NCBI GenBank assembly: GCA_022828595.1
Contig: JAKGHH010000004.1
Span: forward strand, 80,628,270-80,692,269
Origin: Nelumbo lutea
Taxonomy: Eukaryota > Streptophyta > Magnoliopsida > Proteales > Nelumbonaceae
Length of the DNA stretch: 64,000 bases
Direction: 5' to 3'
Made by a program: the position numbers and the translations under genes. Below the pieces are notes generated by a model that did no database searches, had not been told where the DNA came from, and saw only the letters and a program-made list of their open reading frames with translations. Positions 12,001-22,124 of the stretch are shown here, piece by piece. The first letter of the stretch is position 1; the number at the start of each line of letters is the position of its first letter.

Positions 12001-13433
12001 ACCCCAATTGGTTGCTTCAAGATGGGTTGGTACTATATAAGGGACAGGTCCATCTTCCGTCCAACTCCCCGTTGATTTCCACCATCATCACCAGCATCCA
12101 TAACTCCACCCATGAAGGCGTTCAGAAAACGCTACACCGCATCCGGACTGATTTTCATTGGCGAGGTATGAAAACTTCCATTCGAGATTTTGTCCAGAAA
12201 TGCTCCACATGCCAACAACATAAATGGGAAAACCTACACCCATCAGGCCTCCTTCAGCCCCTTTCCATTCCGTCACAGATCTGGGCCAACATCTCCATGG
12301 ACTTCATTGAAGGACTACCCAAGGTAGGTGGCAAATCAGTTCTCTTCGTGGTAGTCGATCGTTTCTCTAAATACGCCCACTTCATCCCTCTATCACACCC
12401 GTACAGTGCCACTTCAGTTGCCCTCACCTTCTTCACACATTTTTCGCTTACATGGGTTACCAGAATCCATTGTCAGCGATAGGGACCCGGTTTTCACTAG
12501 TGCCTTCTGGAAGGAGTTATTTCGGCTGCACGACACCACCCTGGCCTACTCTTCAACTTACCGGCCGCATACCGATGGTCAGACAGAGGTGGTCAACCGC
12601 ACCATCGAAATGTACCTCCGTTGTTTCATCGGCAATCAACCGTGACGGTGGGTGGATTGGCTCCCTTGAGTCGAGTACTGTTACAACACAGCCTACCATT
12701 CTTCCCTCGGCATGACTCCCTTTCGCGTCGTTTAGGGCCGGGACCCTCCTCGCTTGCTGTCCTACGAGCCTGGTTCTACTCGTTTGGACGCAATTGATCA
12801 CTCCTTACAAGAACGCGATGCCCTCCTAGCCGACGCCCACCTTTGCTTACAGCATGCCCAACTCCGCATGAAGCTCACCTATGACAAGCACCACCGGGAA
12901 CTGTCGTTCGATCCAAGAAAATTTGTTTGGTTAAAGCTCCAGCCCTATCGGCAACGCTCCTTGCGCCACAGGGCTGCCCCGAAGCTGTCCCCTAAGTTCT
13001 ATGGGTCCTTCAAGGTTCTACGACGGATTGGCAGTGTGGCCTACCAGCTGGAACTACCAACGACCAGCCGGATTCATGATGTCTTCCACATCTCCTTATT
13101 GAAGCCATTTACAGGTGTTCCTCCGGACCAAGTTCCCCCCTACCACCCCTGAAAGATGGCAAACTGATCCCCCAACCGAAAGCTCTCCTCCGCTCTCGTT
13201 TCAATCGAGGAGTTCTTGAAGTCTTGGTGGAATGGTGTAACTTACCATCGACCAAAGCCACATGGATCCCATTGACAGAGTTCCAGGCCATGTACTCGGA
13301 ATTTGAGCTTGAGGACAAGCTCTTAGTCCAGGAGGGGAGTAATGTTATGGACGCATTCCTCGGGAAGACATACCATCGCCGCTGGCAGCAGCAGAAACCT
13401 GACCCACCGCCAGTAGCAGTAATGATTCAGTGA
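9032..13433 (+). pseudogene. G2 gag-pol polyprotein, broken
   Basis: Gag starts at the ATG at 9032 (MGDLEQLPSRV) with a coiled-coil. It is cut by TAG at 9242-9244 and again by a frame change at about 9730. The zinc knuckle CFNCDVLYSAGHRC sits at about 9963-10004. The protease reads DSGRA (normally DSGST) at about 10164. A good RT frame runs 10434-11258 with YRELNDRT, MPFGLSNAPSTF and the catalytic FFDD at about 11096. RNase H begins ECDASGVG near 11534. The integrase zinc finger lies at 12095-12220 and the core from 12297 (SMDFIEGLPKVGGK, VSDRDPVF, DGQTEVVNR). A GPY/F-type segment (KFYGSFKV) precedes a chromodomain-like end (VLVEWCNLPSTKATW, near 13220). The final frame runs 91 bp into the 3' LTR before stopping at 13433. 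Several stops are TAG in place of Trp or Gln codons. Confidence 0.9.
13331..13342 (+). other. G2 polypurine tract
   Basis: GGAGGGGAGTAA immediately upstream of the 3' LTR, the usual plus-strand primer position. Confidence 0.88.
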
Positions 13434-13838
13434 TTCTCAGTCTACCCAGTTCAGCAGCAACAATCTCATCTAGATTAGATTAGCTTATCTTTCTTGTTCT
13501 TATCTTATTTTATTGCTCTTATCTTATCTTGTTAGTAAGTTATCAGATTAGGATTAGCTTATCTTATCCTTAGCAAGATAGAACTGGAAGTCTCCCTATT
13601 CAACAAGGAGACTCCCTCGGATTAGGACTCTTGTAATCACCTATTTAAGGAGGCACCCTTATTGAATGAAATCATCAAATTATTCAGTCAACAAGTGAGT
13701 TAGGAGAGTTGGTGATCTCTTGGACAAATCACCAAAGGTGCCAAGATAGGTTCATCACGAATAGGAAGGAACAAGGGAAACATAAGGTTTTCCCCGTGGA
13801 CCGACCCGTGACGAGATCCTATTCTCAGGCCCTCAACA
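13343..13838 (+). repeat. G2 3' LTR
   Basis: A 496-bp copy of 8512-9008 with the same TG...CA ends, followed by the target duplication GATCC. Confidence 0.95.
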
Positions 13839-13843
13839 GATCC

Positions 13844-14692
13844 CAACATGTATATCTCATGTGTCGTGTCTTTTGGTAGTGAGTGCACTAAAGTTTACTC
13901 TTATCATCTGTTTTTTTTTAGAGTCGCCTTTTCTGAAAACACCTCCGACATTTGTATCTTAATTTCCCCGGACAGCTAGGGCAATTGACTCCCCTTCTAC
14001 ACAATTCATCACACTTCTACTCTCTTCTGACTGCAATAAGGCATACACCTCCTGAACTGATGGCAAGTCTTTACTACCCATGATCTGCACCCTGATGGAC
14101 TCATATGAAGGATTCAGCCCTAAGAGAGAGGCAAAGACCCGTTGCTGAGATACAAGTGACTTATATGCCTTTGCATCTTCATCACACTTCCAATTCACAT
14201 TCTGATTGTGATCAAGTTCTTTCCATATCGATGTCAAATCAGAATAGTACATCGAGAGACTTCTCTCCCTCTGTTTGCAAGTAGAGGATTCAGCTTGCAG
14301 TTGATATATCTTGGCATAGTGTCTCTGCTCTGAATAGGTGAACTTCGCTTGTTCCCATATCTCACAAGTAGTTTCAGCCCACATAAAAGTCTTCCTTACC
14401 TGTGGCAACATGGAATCCAAGAGCCAAGACATCACCATACTATTCTCTTGGTTCCACCTATATATTCAGCACTTCCATGCTTTGGTTCCTTCATTCTCCC
14501 ATTGATGTATCTTATTTTCCCCCTAGCAGTGATGTAGAGTTTTATTCCCCTAGACCACTCAAGGTAGTTCAGTCCATCAAAGGGAATAATAGCCATGGGG
14601 AAACTCATATCCATTTCCCCACTCACTCCATTGTGGTTCCCTGAAATCTCTGAAGTAGCAGAATTCTCAGACGACATGGTCAAAACAGACAA
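13844..14692 (-). pseudogene. copia gag, 5' part
   Basis: Two overlapping minus-strand frames (14692-14432 and 14438-13959) encode a copia Gag. The N-terminal part includes LNYLEWSRGIKLYI, typical of the retrotransposon Gag domain (UBN2-type), and the second part carries the helical Gag core with IWEQAKFTYSEQRH. The frame change near 14435 marks a frameshift. At the left end a degenerate CCHC zinc knuckle begins (the second cysteine is Tyr and the conserved Gly is Arg). It is cut by the G2 insertion at 13843. The remaining gag-protease sequence resumes at 8510. Confidence 0.8.
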
Positions 14693-15242
14693 TCAGTCCC
14701 AAACACCGGACTTAGGACCCCTCCTTACTCCACAAAAAAAATGCTCCACTCAGTCCACACCCACACACTTGGGTTTGAAAACAGTCCGAGCACAAACAGT
14801 ACCAATTTCAGGACAAAAAAAGGCAATATTTCAGACCTGTACGGTTTAACAGTCCCAACCTACCAGCCTTCCAGAATGTCTAAGAACATTAATCAGCAGG
14901 AGAGATCCTTAACACTTATAATCAAGCCAAATAATTGAGATAACAGATCATCCTTGACCTACAGTCACCTTAACATAGGAACAGGATCACACAATCCCAA
15001 AAAACAGATGTATAAAGATCTGACAGCATTCAGCAGCCCAGATTCATTTGGTTTTTTCACATGGTACACGACCAAGGAGGGTAAGGAAGAGAAAAAGGAA
15101 GGACTGTATCAGTTGTAGATCTGTTTTCCTCAGTCCAGATTCAGATCTCTGTTCTGCCCAGATTCAGCAAGTTGGAAGAGTGAAGTCTGTTCGATCTGTT
15201 CTCTCAGTGAAGCTTGTTCGATCTGTCCTCTCAGTCAGTATT

Positions 15243-15257
15243 CCTGCTCTGATACCA
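15243..15257 (-). other. Primer-binding site of the copia element
   Basis: The minus strand reads TGGTATCAGAGCAGG, complementary to the 3' end of initiator methionine tRNA, the usual primer for plant copia elements. It lies three bases inside the LTR end at 15261. Confidence 0.88.
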
Positions 15258-15260
15258 TCT

Positions 15261-15521
15261 TGACAGTGTGGCCGGCTAGAAATAAGAGGAAGAGAAGAGA
15301 AGAGAAGAAGAAGAGAGAAGGGAGAAGAGAAGAGAAGGGATTGGCAATATAACAGTGCTGGCGGCACCAGCTTTTATTATAATATATATAGGGCGGCAGA
15401 AATAAGAAGGGAAAAGACCCTTGTGCCCCTGCTATAAGTGAGTACAATAACAGACATAGCAGAAGTAAAAAATTAGAAATAAAAAACGCTTTAACTAGCC
15501 AAACAGACCCTAACACCAACA
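15261..15521 (-). repeat. 5' LTR of the copia element
   Basis: On the minus strand this 261-bp segment starts TGTTGGTGTTAGGG and ends TGTCA, the TG...CA ends of an LTR, and it is directly followed by the primer-binding site. A TATA-like run lies at 15381-15390. The part next to the primer-binding site (15280-15345) is a long CT-rich tract on the minus strand. The partner LTR is outside the window, so the boundaries rest on the TG...CA ends and the primer-binding site, not on an LTR comparison. Confidence 0.75.
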
Positions 15522-15526
15522 ACTAA

Positions 15527-15911
15527 ATTATTTCAACACAAGAGATGGAGTGAACCATATTTTTTGGGGAATTCCAGGGGCGGGGTTTCAGATTTGATGT
15601 ACTTCTGGTATATTGGTTTATATAATTTTTTGTACTCATGACAGCTTTAGCTGTTTGTACCGTTTTCTCTCCATCCTTTCAGATACTCAGAAGTTTCTAT
15701 TTTTAATTAATACAATTTGAGAGTACTGATCAAAAAAGAAAGTAAATGTTCTTAATGATTGATATTTAACAGTAGTTTTTTCTAATAATAGTCTTTTTCT
15801 GCATTTTTTTGTATTGATCTGGTATTAATGTACTATTAGTAGGTTAATTTGCCTTTGGGTTCTCCTTTTCAATTTATGTTTTTATTGACTTGTAATCTTT
15901 CATATTGTCAG
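15527..15911 (+). other. Presumed intron of the CHY/RING gene between the copia LTR and its next exon
   Basis: I see no coding signal here. The segment is T-rich and ends in a pyrimidine-rich tract and TTGTCAG at 15905-15911, a good acceptor for the exon that follows. The copia LTR abuts its left side. Confidence 0.55.
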
Positions 15912-16251
15912 ATTGCAGCAACCATCATGCCAGAAGATTATCGACACAAAAAGGTATTTCTATGCAACCCCACTTCTTGACTATTAAATTATTTATTGAA
16001 TTCGTTTTTTCCTAGCCCTTCATTCAGAACAGATGTCAAAGCAACCCCACTTTCAGACTGTTCAGCATGCACTTTAACCATGATTTCTTGACATGACATA
16101 TCTGGTGACTATTGGGATGTTGCAGGTGTGGATCCTCTGTAATGACTGTAATGATACTACTGAAACATTCTTTCACATTATTGGGCACAAATGCTGTCAT
16201 TGCAATTCCTACAACACTCGTATGATTTCCCCACCAGTTCTTCCTCGATGA
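15912..16251 (+). CDS. CHY/RING zinc-finger E3 ubiquitin ligase, last two coding exons (partial)
   Basis: Exon 15912-15953 encodes [14 protein letters not shown]. After an intron (GT at 15954, AG at 16124-16125), exon 16126-16251 encodes [20 protein letters not shown], then the cysteine cluster [12 protein letters not shown] and the end PPVLPR before TGA. This is the C-terminal zinc-ribbon of the plant RCHY1/CHYR/MIEL1 family of RING E3 ligases, which ubiquitinate transcription factors in stress and hormone responses. Both exons are in phase 0 and free of stops. The CHY and RING domains are not in this window and must lie left of position 1, so the copia nest would sit in the upstream intron. 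If no upstream exons exist there, this is a truncated fragment. Confidence 0.8.
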
Positions 16252-16991
16252 CCAGATTCTGAACTCCCAAATCCAGTCAACTAGGTTCACTTCTCATACT
16301 TTGGTAAGCCAAGTTTATCCTTCATGTTACTAGCTGAACTTCACCTTGAAAGTTGGTTGCAATTGTAGTCAGGTAGCTTCCACCATTTCTTAAAAAGTGT
16401 GGTGTTCCGTTAACTAGCGATGCCTGTTGTCACTGTAATTGGTTATATGGTCAGACTTCAGAGATCATAGTTGATTTTTTTATCAATATGGATGAGGTTT
16501 AAGTTGTCTTCAATTGAAAAGATAAATATTTAGATGTTACTCATTCAGAGCCTAGTAAAAGGTTGTGATTCACGACTACCATAAGTCATAACATGTAGAA
16601 ACTATTCTGATTACTTCCAAAGGATGTTTTTTGTATAAATATTGCCTTCAAACCAAAGTTTAAAGTACCGGAAAGGCAATTTTAAGACTTATCTGAATAT
16701 GCTTTGGATACACGTACATATGGTGGAAAAATTTAGATGCATATATACACTAGAGAAGCTCAAATAAATCCTAAAAATATATAAATTATAATAAATCAAA
16801 AGTGCTAATGCCTACAAAGAAAATACATAAGATTGCAGCAAAAAAAAGTTATAAACATGCAACTTTTTGGTTTTTAGTAGTTTATGTGAATTGTAAATTA
16901 TCGAGATACATTTAGAACCAATTGGAAATGGTAGGATAATTAAAATATGCATGCATAGTTCAGCAAACTGATATTATAAATATCATTAATA
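16252..16991. other. 3' flank of the CHY/RING gene and low-complexity sequence
   Basis: No gene seen. Bases 16650-16950 resemble 17560-17800 (GGAAAGRCAATTTTAAG, ATATGCTTTGGAT and AATTAAAATATG recur in the same order), a diverged direct repeat. Confidence 0.5.
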
Positions 16992-16999
16992 CTTAGAAA

Positions 17000-17170
17000 T
17001 AAAGGGCAACCCAGTGCATGAAGCTCCCCCCTCTAATGCAGTGTTTGGGGAGAGAGATGTTTGTAGCCTTAACCCTGATAAACAGAGAAGCTGTTTCTAA
17101 GATATGAACCCTGGTCACCGAGGTCACAATGGAGCAACCTTACCAATATGCCAAGGTCCACACCCTCATG
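17000..17170 (-). mobile_element. Au-like tRNA-derived SINE
   Basis: On the minus strand a tRNA-like head has box A (TTGGCATATTGGTAAGG) and box B (GGGTTCATATC). It is followed by AACAGCTTCTCTG, AGGGTTAAGGCTACA and a tail AGCTTCATGCACTGGGTTGCCC, the landmarks of the plant Au SINE. It is flanked by the direct repeat CTTAGAAA at 16992-16999 and 17171-17178. The length of about 170 bp fits Au. Confidence 0.8.
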
Positions 17171-17178
17171 CTTAGAAA

Positions 17179-18040
17179 ATAATTAATTTTAATAATCAAG
17201 CATCTCTAAATTTAGAAAATTTAAGATCTATATAAATTTAATTAATACTGGTATGTTGTAATAGTAATATTATATTCTTTTAAATAGATAACCAAGATCC
17301 AAACTTTGTTAGTTGAAAATGAACTTGATGTGCTTTAATAGGACTAAGCTGAAATGCATGGGTATAATAATGAAGCTTACAGCTTATGCAAATTTGGGAA
17401 AGTTGTCATGGAGCAGTCTGGTGAATATTTTCCTTTCAAATGGGCAACTTAGGTTGAAAACCTACCGACATGTGATTTTTTGCGTAGGAGTTATTTTAAA
17501 TTGAGTTAAAAGGAAATGTTTGAGTTAATTACAAAGAATTAATGGTTGAATTTGAATGAAGGTTCGAAGTATTGGAAAGACAATTTTAAGTGATGTATTG
17601 GGATATGCTTTGGATGTGCATGGATATGCAATGGAAACTGATAAATCTAAACAATGCATCAATGAAATCAAACCTAAAGTCTCAAATGACTGTATATATG
17701 TATATTTTAATAGTTTTTGTCAAGTGTGAAGTGTGAACTACCAGAATACATTAATGAAACATTAGGAAATTTTAGAAGAATTAAAATATGGTTTAAATTA
17801 AGAATGATTATTAATTTCGATGTTCCAGTAATTGTTTTATTTTTATTTTTTTTGTTGATAATATTAATAAAAAAAGGTTAATGAAAATAGCTTAGAAATT
17901 TGAAACTTAAAGGAACATGTCATTTTGGCAAATTGTGAATTTGTGATAGTATTACCTTAGTAGAAGGATTCCTCTTTCATGTGGGTAATTTAATTTGAAT
18001 AGTGTTAATTAATAGGATGATTTAAATTTGCATAGGCAGG
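17179..18040. other. Intergenic AT-rich sequence
   Basis: No coding signal that I trust. Contains the second member of the diverged direct repeat (17560-17800) noted for 16650-16950. Confidence 0.45.
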
Positions 18041-18305
18041 TATCCATTTAGTTTGTGACAAGTGATATCAGTTTGTAATGCTTGAGTATGCATTTGTAAC
18101 AGTCGAATATCGGTTTAACAATAGAGTATTCTTTACAATGGTTGAGGGTGGTTTATGATAATCATTCATGGGTTTGCAACAGTTTAATGGGTTGGTAACA
18201 GGTTGTAACAGTTGAGTATGAGATCATAAAAGTATGTAAAGTTGAATTTTTGTGACTAGCTTGTCAAGAGTATTGGTTTGTAAAAGTTGTATTTGAGTAA
18301 CGATA
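18040..18305. repeat. Degenerate minisatellite-like repeats
   Basis: The core GTTTGTAACAGTTGAGTAT recurs in degraded form about ten times in 260 bp, with units of about 20-30 bp (for example GTTTGTAATGCTTGAGTATG, TTGTAACAGTCGAATATCG, TTGTAACAGTTGAGTATGAG). Confidence 0.5.
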
Positions 18306-18535
18306 CTATATGAATGATACACCCATTGGTAATTTGGTATGCTTACTTATTGCAATCCAGATCTACAGCTCTACATTGGGAACATCTCCCCATGAATGGT
18401 TCATAACATGTGTTCTCAATGTGGCTATGTGGGTAGGAGATCTGAACACGACTTATTGGCCGATGCACCATGAAAACCAACCATGGATATATTGGCCGCC
18501 CGTAATTCCAAAATCCACCACACCATGGCAGCTTA

Positions 18536-18849
18536 GGCTCTGTTTGCACTGGTGTAAATGTGTGGCATAGTGCAAATGGGATAAGATAAATGCAATATCT
18601 GGTTTGTTTCTACTTCAGATTTGACCATGTCTTATTTGTTTGAAAGAATTAAAATGATGTGGTCGCCACTTATACGAGAAAGGTCAAGTAGAATGAAAGT
18701 GTAAATTTGGCATCAGCTATTGGAATACAAATTTACAAGTTTTGTATCAGGAAGGAGCACAAATCATAATTGCAAACAAATGAATGCAAAACTGGATTGG
18801 GTGCAAAATTTGTATTCAGATCAGATTTGCGCTGTAAGAAAATAGAGCC
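18536..18849. mobile_element. Tourist-like MITE, related to the next element
   Basis: Starts GGCTCTGTTTGCACTGG after TTA and ends AAATAGAGCC before TAA. The ends are imperfect inverted repeats. The two flanking trinucleotides do not form a direct repeat, so the boundary on one side may have been altered. It abuts the better-defined element at 18853. Confidence 0.45.
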
Positions 18850-18852
18850 TAA

Positions 18853-19221
18853 GGCTCTGTTTGGGAATGAGTAAAATAGTGTAAATGCAAATATACAGAT
18901 TGCATACAAATGCACAATATTGGTGAACTTTCTCGACTTGATGCTTTGATAGAATTACTTTCTTGCTAAACGATTTTTAGTTGTAATGGATGCAAACATG
19001 AAGCCCGAGAGTGAAATATATCTTTTTAACATTGAGCAACTTTGAATGTAAATGTACGTTCCTTTTTTTGATGTAAAATTTCCTCTCATTTTGGGTTGTG
19101 AACATGCCTTCGAAACTGTGTTTTCTGTCAATGTCAATAATCAAATGTATTCTTGCCAAACACTAGCAAAACTAAACCAGTGTACACCGAGATGACATTT
19201 GCATTCCTTCCAAACAGAGCC
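18853..19221. mobile_element. Tourist-like (PIF/Harbinger) MITE, 369 bp
   Basis: Terminal inverted repeats GGCTCTGTTTGG and CCAAACAGAGCC are perfect over 12 bp, flanked by TAA on both sides (18850-18852 and 19222-19224). These ends and the 3-bp TWA duplication are the hallmarks of Tourist elements. There is no coding capacity. Confidence 0.75.
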
Positions 19222-19224
19222 TAA

Positions 19225-20190
19225 ACTATAGTGAATGAAATGGGTTTGTGGTAAAATTGGTTTGGATGTGACAATTTTCAAGGGATTTATAGATATTAAA
19301 CAATACACTTATTTTTGACAATTAATACCTCATTCTTTTTGTTGTTAAATCAAGACTTTCATTTCCCAATTACTTAAGAATAATAATAATTCATACTCGT
19401 TTTTTAATTATAAAATATTAGCAAGTAGACGGCAGTCAAACTTAACATTAGTCTCCGGTTGGGATGAGTGCAAATGCAAGCAATGCATTTGTATTCTGGT
19501 TCAGTTTTGTTGGTGTCTGGTAAAAATGAATTTATGTATTGAGAGTGACAGTTTGCACTCAAAATAATAGTAAAAGTTACATTGAAAAAATCTTAAAAAT
19601 TTTTGCACTCAAAATTGAACAATGTTAAAAAGATATATTAGATTTTTTTTTTTTGATACACAGTAAATTAACAAAACCTTGCAAAATAGGATAGCTACCC
19701 ATAGCATCAAGGGAAAGTGTTGGAACGGGTGGCCGTAGGCCCTCGATTTGGAATCTTCAACGTGTAGGAGAATCCACTGGCCATGTGAAAAGCCACTGTG
19801 AACACACTACAACACGCACCAATTATAGTTTTTGTTATATGTTATTATTTATTTTATAGTAAAAATAAATTTATTTTCTAAACTGTTTTTGATTTGTTCA
19901 CAGGGTGGTTATTGGGTCTAAGTTGGATCCATTTCAGCCTTTGACTAAGTCAGCAAGAGGATGTTTGGCTTAGAATGGGCTGAGTGATCATGTGGTTTAA
20001 AACCATGACCATTGAGACACTTGTCTCAATCCGAAGGGGTAGAACAAGATTAATGTTGGTGAGTTTATCCTTGGCAACGGCTCTTATTTCCTCTTTCATA
20101 GGAGACCTTGTGACAATCACCTATAAAAGAATGTGTAGAAGTCACAAGAACACCGACTGAATATCCTCTTTATTGGAAGGCTATCAAAAC
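19225..20190. other. Intergenic sequence with a dispersed direct repeat
   Basis: No gene seen. Bases 19681-19720 (AATAGGATAGCTACCCATAG followed by CATCAA and GGGAAAG) recur at 20291-20328. The repeat brackets a stretch with a TATA-like ACCTATAAAAGA near 20122. It could be the remains of a retroelement, but I cannot identify it. Confidence 0.4.
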
Positions 20191-20640
20191 CTCCGAGAAG
20201 TTCTGCCTGTATTATCAACTTTGTGAAGTCCAAGGTTGTGTTGAAGTGTTGCTGGATCCATCAAGAAAAGTGGAGTTGCTTTTTGTTTGCAGAATAGGAT
20301 AGCTACCCATAGCGTCAATGGAAAGAACCTGAAAACCTCCTTCCCTCCATGTTGCACGTGAGCGTCCATTAAAGGATTTTACTGTTGCTTTTGAGTCTCC
20401 TTCGGTAATTATTGTACCCGCTCCACTAGATGTGGCTAGTATGTGTGATTCATGGCTTGGTCTCATTTCTGTTAATGTTATTGATGGTTGTGCCAATTGT
20501 CCATTTGTATCTCTTGCAATGCACCACCCACAGGCACAAAGTTAATCTCCTTGTTTCTAGAGGCATCAAAGTTAATCGTGATAGTGGCTGGTTTTGGAAG
20601 GGTCCACTTCTCTCCCACATTAATTTCCTTTCTTTAGCAT
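20190..20640 (-). pseudogene. LINE (non-LTR) RNase H fragment, decayed
   Basis: On the minus strand, in shifting frames, ITINFDASRNKE is followed by GGALQ and then IITEGDSKATVKSFNGRS and TWREGG. This matches the RNase H domain common at the end of plant L1-type LINE ORF2 (INFDAS, GG..RD, EGDSK). Several frame shifts and stops show it is dead. Confidence 0.55.
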
Positions 20641-22124
20641 GTCCTAATCCCAATCATGAACCATTCTTGGGCGTCTCTATAAACTCTCTCAAACTCTGGA
20701 GCACCTTGGTGTTATTATTTGGCTTGGGTTGTAATTTTATTCTAAAGGGAAAATCTATGATGTGAAAAAGATATGGTATGGGAAGAGTTTTGACCAATCA
20801 AAATCCACCCATGAATTTTGATAAATAACACCTGATTGGCTACCACGTTTATGATTCCAATTGATTGGTCAGAAAATTCAGATATATTTTTTTTCATATC
20901 ATAGTCAAACCCTATTCTAAAATATTCTTTTGTTCCTGCTTTTCCACACCTTACATAGAACGTTGGTGACTTTCTCCCAGTCCCAGTACGGTGTATACTA
21001 TTTGTTCTTTTTTGTTTTTCTTTCCAAGTAAAATTTGGATTCATATTAGCACCCATTACAATTAAAAGTTGTTTGGCAATAAAGTTAATTTACCAATGCA
21101 AAATTAAATCAACTTCGCATTTGCCCTCCAACTTAAGTAGTTTTATCCTTTAGGTGAGTTTCATGTATCTGACTTTTACTTTGTTGCCTCCTTAGGTAAA
21201 CCATGTCCTCTGTCCTTGTCACCTTGAAATATTTAATCACCTGATCCGCCAAATCCAAAAGAAACATCAAAATCAAACAACAAGCTGTCTTGCCTTTTGC
21301 TCACCGGAGGGGTAATTACTAATTAGTTTAGTGCCCTAGGGAAGGGGCAAGCAGGCACGGCGCAGCATTTATTGGAAATCAATTCCGGCTTTCTCCATAA
21401 ACAATGCACATGTTCCGTTGCTGTTTCATAAAGCAAGACCTCCCCCCGCCCGGCTTTTCCATTGGATGAAGAAAAAGTTGTTTGTGCTTTCTAAAGAAGA
21501 AGAAAATAATAATAATTCTTTTTCTTAAGAGTTTGGAATAACAGTGGGACAGGATGGATCTTAACAGCATTACAATATTGAACTGAGAATGAGAATATTA
21601 ATAGAGTTAGATCGTGGATGGATCCCATTCCCAAATTTAAATATTTTATTTACACATGAATATTTTCACTAATTTAGTCAGTAAAGTGTAGGGATGACAG
21701 AACTAAACAGTTACTTTGTTGCCGAGCAAACAAATAATGCACAGGAATCGAAATATACATAATATATTATAATCTTAAAAAGGAAGGAAACTTTCTCCCG
21801 ACCTAATTAAAAAAGGTCTGTCCATCCAAATCCAAATCCAAACCCCACCCCACCCCCTACCTCCGCAAGGCCACAACAATTTTTAAGGCCGTGAAGCAGG
21901 AGGGGAAAAAAATTAAAGAGCACCGCCTACCACTCTCTCTCTCTCTATTCACTTTTCTTTTTAAAGGTTTGAATTAATAATAACAGGGCATTTTTCATGG
22001 ATGGCCGATTTTATAAGAAACTTGGTGTCTAAGCAAGCAAGCAAAGCACCCACAGGAGAGGTGTCTGGCGCCCACTGGATTGAGGGAGGGACTCAGGAAT
22101 CATCACTAATCATTGATCTTTCTT
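20641..22124. other. Intergenic sequence downstream of the kinase gene
   Basis: No gene seen. A short CT microsatellite lies at 21932-21946. The right part (about 21800-22124) is the expected 3' UTR and downstream region of the kinase gene on the minus strand. Confidence 0.45.

Larger units (their letters stand above)
8512..13838 (+). mobile_element. Ty3/gypsy chromovirus G2, full length with both LTRs
   Basis: The LTRs are 8512-9008 and 13343-13838. The target duplication GATCC is at 8507-8511 and 13839-13843. A perfect iMet primer-binding site follows the 5' LTR and a polypurine tract precedes the 3' LTR. Gag, protease, RT, RNase H, integrase and chromodomain run in that order on the plus strand. 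Its proteins and LTR ends are clearly homologous to G1, so the two are members of one family, inserted in opposite orientation 719 bp apart in the same copia. LTR divergence by eye is about 5-6%, mostly transitions. Confidence 0.95.
1..15521 (-). mobile_element. Ty1/copia LTR retrotransposon, decayed, interrupted by two gypsy elements; 3' end outside window
   Basis: Reading the minus strand from 15521 leftward gives a copia order: LTR, tRNA-iMet primer-binding site, gag, zinc knuckle, protease, integrase, reverse transcriptase, RNase H. Integrase preceding RT is diagnostic of Ty1/copia. The pieces are 15521-13844 (LTR and gag), 8506-7799 (protease) and 2595-1 (integrase to RNase H). The gaps are two gypsy insertions with 5-bp target duplications, which prove the copia was there first. 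The reading frame is broken many times, including a TGG-to-TAG change in the RNase H motif YTDADW near position 112 and a 292-bp tandem duplication in RT. The 3' LTR must lie left of position 1. The element is non-autonomous now. Confidence 0.93.

Noticed and set aside
18040..18305. CRISPR-like repeat array
   Set aside because: Repeats are degenerate without regular spacers, and this is a plant nuclear sequence.
20430..20765. Open frame of 111 codons on the plus strand
   Set aside because: The minus strand carries the recognisable LINE RNase H remnant; the plus frame has no similarity I recognise.
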